DNA from: Myxococcaceae bacterium
GTDB lineage: Bacteria > Myxococcota > Myxococcia > Myxococcales > Myxococcaceae
DNA: 64,000 nt
Reading direction: 5' to 3'
NCBI GenBank assembly: GCA_017881265.1
Contig: JADGRA010000016.1
Location: 1 to 64,000 of the forward strand
The translations under genes were made by a program, and so were the position numbers. The notes below the pieces were generated by a model that was given only the letters and a program-made list of their open reading frames with translations, made no database searches and was not told where the DNA came from. Below are positions 62,313 through 64,000 of the stretch, piece after piece; position 1 is the stretch's first letter, and each line of letters begins with the position of its first letter.

Positions 62313-63494
62313 TCAGGCAATGGGACGCCGGTAGATGCGGTACGTCTTGGAACGGACACCACCCATGGATTCGATGGCGCGGTTGACGAGGTGGTTGTCC
62401 TCGAGCGTCCAGGATATCTCCCCGCCGCTGTAGCCCAGCCGGCGTGCGGTGGTGATGGTGTCCAGATACAGAATGGCGTCGAGCCCCTGGCGCCGAAACC
62501 CCTGCTTGATGCCGAGGGTGATGAGCCGCAGGCGGCGAATGCGCCGCGCTGCCAAGGCCAGCTTGACCAGCCCGATGGGGAGACCGAAACGCGTCAGCCG
62601 CCCCCCGGCGGCCTTTAGGGCGAAGTTGGCGTCCGGAATGGTCATCGAGAAGGCGACCGGCTCGCCCTTCACCTCGGCGATGAGGAGCAACTCCGGCACA
62701 ACCAAGGGCTTCATGTCCTTGGCCATGTGGTCGAACTCGGCCTCCGTCATCGGAACGAAGCCCCAGTTGTCCTCCCAGGCCGCGTTGTAGATGTTCTTGA
62801 CGCGCTGGACCTCCGCTGAGAAATCCGACATCCGGATGGGCCGCACCACCACGCCGTTGCGCTGGCGGATTGTCTCCGCGACCCGCACCACCTTCTGCGG
62901 GGGCGGCTGGGACGAGGCCATGTCGAAGGCCCATAGGTCCTTTGCCTTGACGAATCCGCACGCCTCGTACAGCGCCGGGTAGTAGCGCGGGTTGTACGCC
63001 ATCATGACAGCCGGGGAGGCCTCGAAGCCCTCCACCAACACCGAGCACTCGTAGTTGGTGGAGAAGTTGAGCGGCCCCAACATCTCCGGAAACCCCTGCG
63101 CCTTCAGCCAGGTGGCCGCCGCGTCGAAGAGTCCCCGCGCGACCACCTGGTCGTCGAGGCTCTCGAACATCCCGAAGAAGCCGAGGTTGGTTCCATGGAA
63201 CTCGTTGTAGCGAGGGTCGACCACCCCGGCGATGCGCCCCACCACCTTGCCCTCGCGGCGGGCGAGAAACAGCTCTGCGGTGCCGAATTGGAACCAGGGG
63301 TTCTTCTTAGGGTCGAGAAAGTCTCGGCGTTCCATCTCTAGCGGTGGGACCCAGTTCGGGTCGTCCCGGTAGAGCTCGTAAGGGAAGCGGATGAAGGCCT
63401 CGCGGTCTGCCGCCGACTGGGCGGGTGTCACCGTGACATCGGCTTGGGCGCCGGCCTGCGTGCTCGCCTTGGGCTTTCGTGCGGAACCCGCCAT
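62313..63494 (-). CDS. GNAT-like acyltransferase, ceramide-synthase type (paralogue 1)
   Basis: A 393-residue GNAT-like protein paralogous to 60108-61298. Shared pieces: 'DPNWVPPLEMERRDFLD', 'GPLNFSTNYECSVLVEGF' and 'GFRRQGLDAILYLDTI'. A 25-residue disordered start (AGSARKPKASTQAG) precedes the domain. It lies seven bases downstream of the serine-palmitoyltransferase-like gene. Predicted to N-acylate a sphingoid base as in bCerS. Start ATG at 63494. Confidence 0.82.
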   Translation of the reverse strand: MAGSARKPKASTQAGAQADVTVTPAQSAADREAFIRFPYELYRDDPNWVPPLEMERRDFLDPKKNPWFQFGTAELFLARREGKVVGRIAGVVDPRYNEFHGTNLGFFGMFESLDDQVVARGLFDAAATWLKAQGFPEMLGPLNFSTNYECSVLVEGFEASPAVMMAYNPRYYPALYEACGFVKAKDLWAFDMASSQPPPQKVVRVAETIRQRNGVVVRPIRMSDFSAEVQRVKNIYNAAWEDNWGFVPMTEAEFDHMAKDMKPLVVPELLLIAEVKGEPVAFSMTIPDANFALKAAGGRLTRFGLPIGLVKLALAARRIRRLRLITLGIKQGFRRQGLDAILYLDTITTARRLGYSGGEISWTLEDNHLVNRAIESMGGVRSKTYRIYRRPIA

Positions 63495-63501
63495 GAGGGC
63501 C

Positions 63502-64000
63502 TCAGGCCTCCGGGTGCTGACCGTTCTTCAGGAAGAGATTGGCGCCCTTTTCCAGAAGCAGCCCGGGGATTTCCGACCGCATGCTCCACAGCCGGAGGGG
63601 CGCCGAGCCAAGACGCTTAAAGTCGTCTGGCTGCAGGTTGGCGGCGCGCCACGTGAGGGTTTCCACCGCGTCCGACAGCTTGCGAGCCATCTCGCGCGAG
63701 GAGAGGCGGGCGATGGCTTCCAGGGACAGCCCGCGGTCGGCGAGCAACCCGGCCGAGGCCGCCGCCCACCGCTGCGTGGCCTGGTTGGACATGACGAAGG
63801 TGCCCGGCCGTGCCACCTTGACCGGCACGAAGCTGCTGGGGCGCGTCTCCGGAATGACGCCCATCTTCCGTCCCACCTTCTCGAAGGCGTCGAGCACTCG
63901 GTCCAGCTGGGCGTCGGTGTGGGTGGCCATGTAGCTCGTGCGAATCAACGAGTGGCCGGGCTCGACGGCGGGAGGGATGACCGGGTTGGCGAACACGCCG
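63502..64000 (-). CDS. Serine palmitoyltransferase-like alpha-oxoamine synthase, 3' part
   Basis: The 3' end of a gene that continues past the window (reading from 64000 towards 63502). 'GVFANPVIPPAVEPG' and 'RTSYMATHTDAQLDRVLDAF' are the C-terminal signature of PLP alpha-oxoamine synthases (serine palmitoyltransferase, KBL, AONS). About 110 extra residues follow, ending 'NGQHPEA', which is longer than typical for this family. With the three downstream genes it suggests sphingoid-base synthesis. The catalytic lysine lies outside the window. Confidence 0.75.
   Translation of the reverse strand, partial: GVFANPVIPPAVEPGHSLIRTSYMATHTDAQLDRVLDAFEKVGRKMGVIPETRPSSFVPVKVARPGTFVMSNQATQRWAAASAGLLADRGLSLEAIARLSSREMARKLSDAVETLTWRAANLQPDDFKRLGSAPLRLWSMRSEIPGLLLEKGANLFLKNGQHPEA

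Overview
The window is a GC-rich, densely packed stretch of bacterial chromosome, most consistent with a member of the Myxococcota. The best internal clue is a secreted protein (1860-3674) ending in a MYXO-CTERM-like tail: Gly-Cys, a hydrophobic stretch, then Arg-Arg-Arg. Frequent GTG/TTG starts, 4-nt stop/start overlaps and the gene families present fit the same group. No close relative can be named from sequence alone.

Layout. 0-9.3 kb: envelope and secreted proteins (FadL-like barrel, MYXO-CTERM protein, M16 peptidase), then an amino-acid permease and a gamma-glutamylcyclotransferase-like gene, preceded by a rearranged remnant of both. 9.3-18 kb: GST, glycogen branching enzyme, ECF sigma factor, PHP phosphoesterase, FmdB zinc ribbon, a Fis-type regulator, and a Fur / TlpA / FtsB / diguanylate cyclase run. 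20-29 kb: RsmJ-like methyltransferase, HAD-IG nucleotidase, an active/inactive M16 pair coupled to an RluA synthase, and a three-gene envelope/zinc-ribbon cluster. 29-39 kb is core: alanine racemase, a Mla lipid transporter (permease, ATPase, MCE protein), PfkB kinase, phosphoesterase, then psd-hisS-miaA with overlapping ends. tRNA-Leu(CAA) and tRNA-Ala(GGC) lie at 39.9-40.2 kb.

The 40.2-59 kb part looks more accessory: a Tat-exported beta-carbonic anhydrase, PPK2, a SulP transporter, a 1719-residue lipoprotein of 19 tandem BIG2 domains, a GyrI-like protein, a three-gene nitrile hydratase/thiocyanate hydrolase-type enzyme, a fused oxidoreductase-like cytochrome c, a flavodoxin fused to a membrane domain, a P-type ATPase and a glycosyltransferase. 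59-64 kb, all on the minus strand, holds a likely bacterial ceramide pathway (serine palmitoyltransferase-like, two ceramide-synthase-like acyltransferases, a reductase between them) followed by a class I aldolase.

The most notable items are the ceramide-type operon with two acyltransferase paralogues, the split hydratase, the permease/cyclotransferase remnant with a 39-bp in-place inversion, and several unusual fusions.
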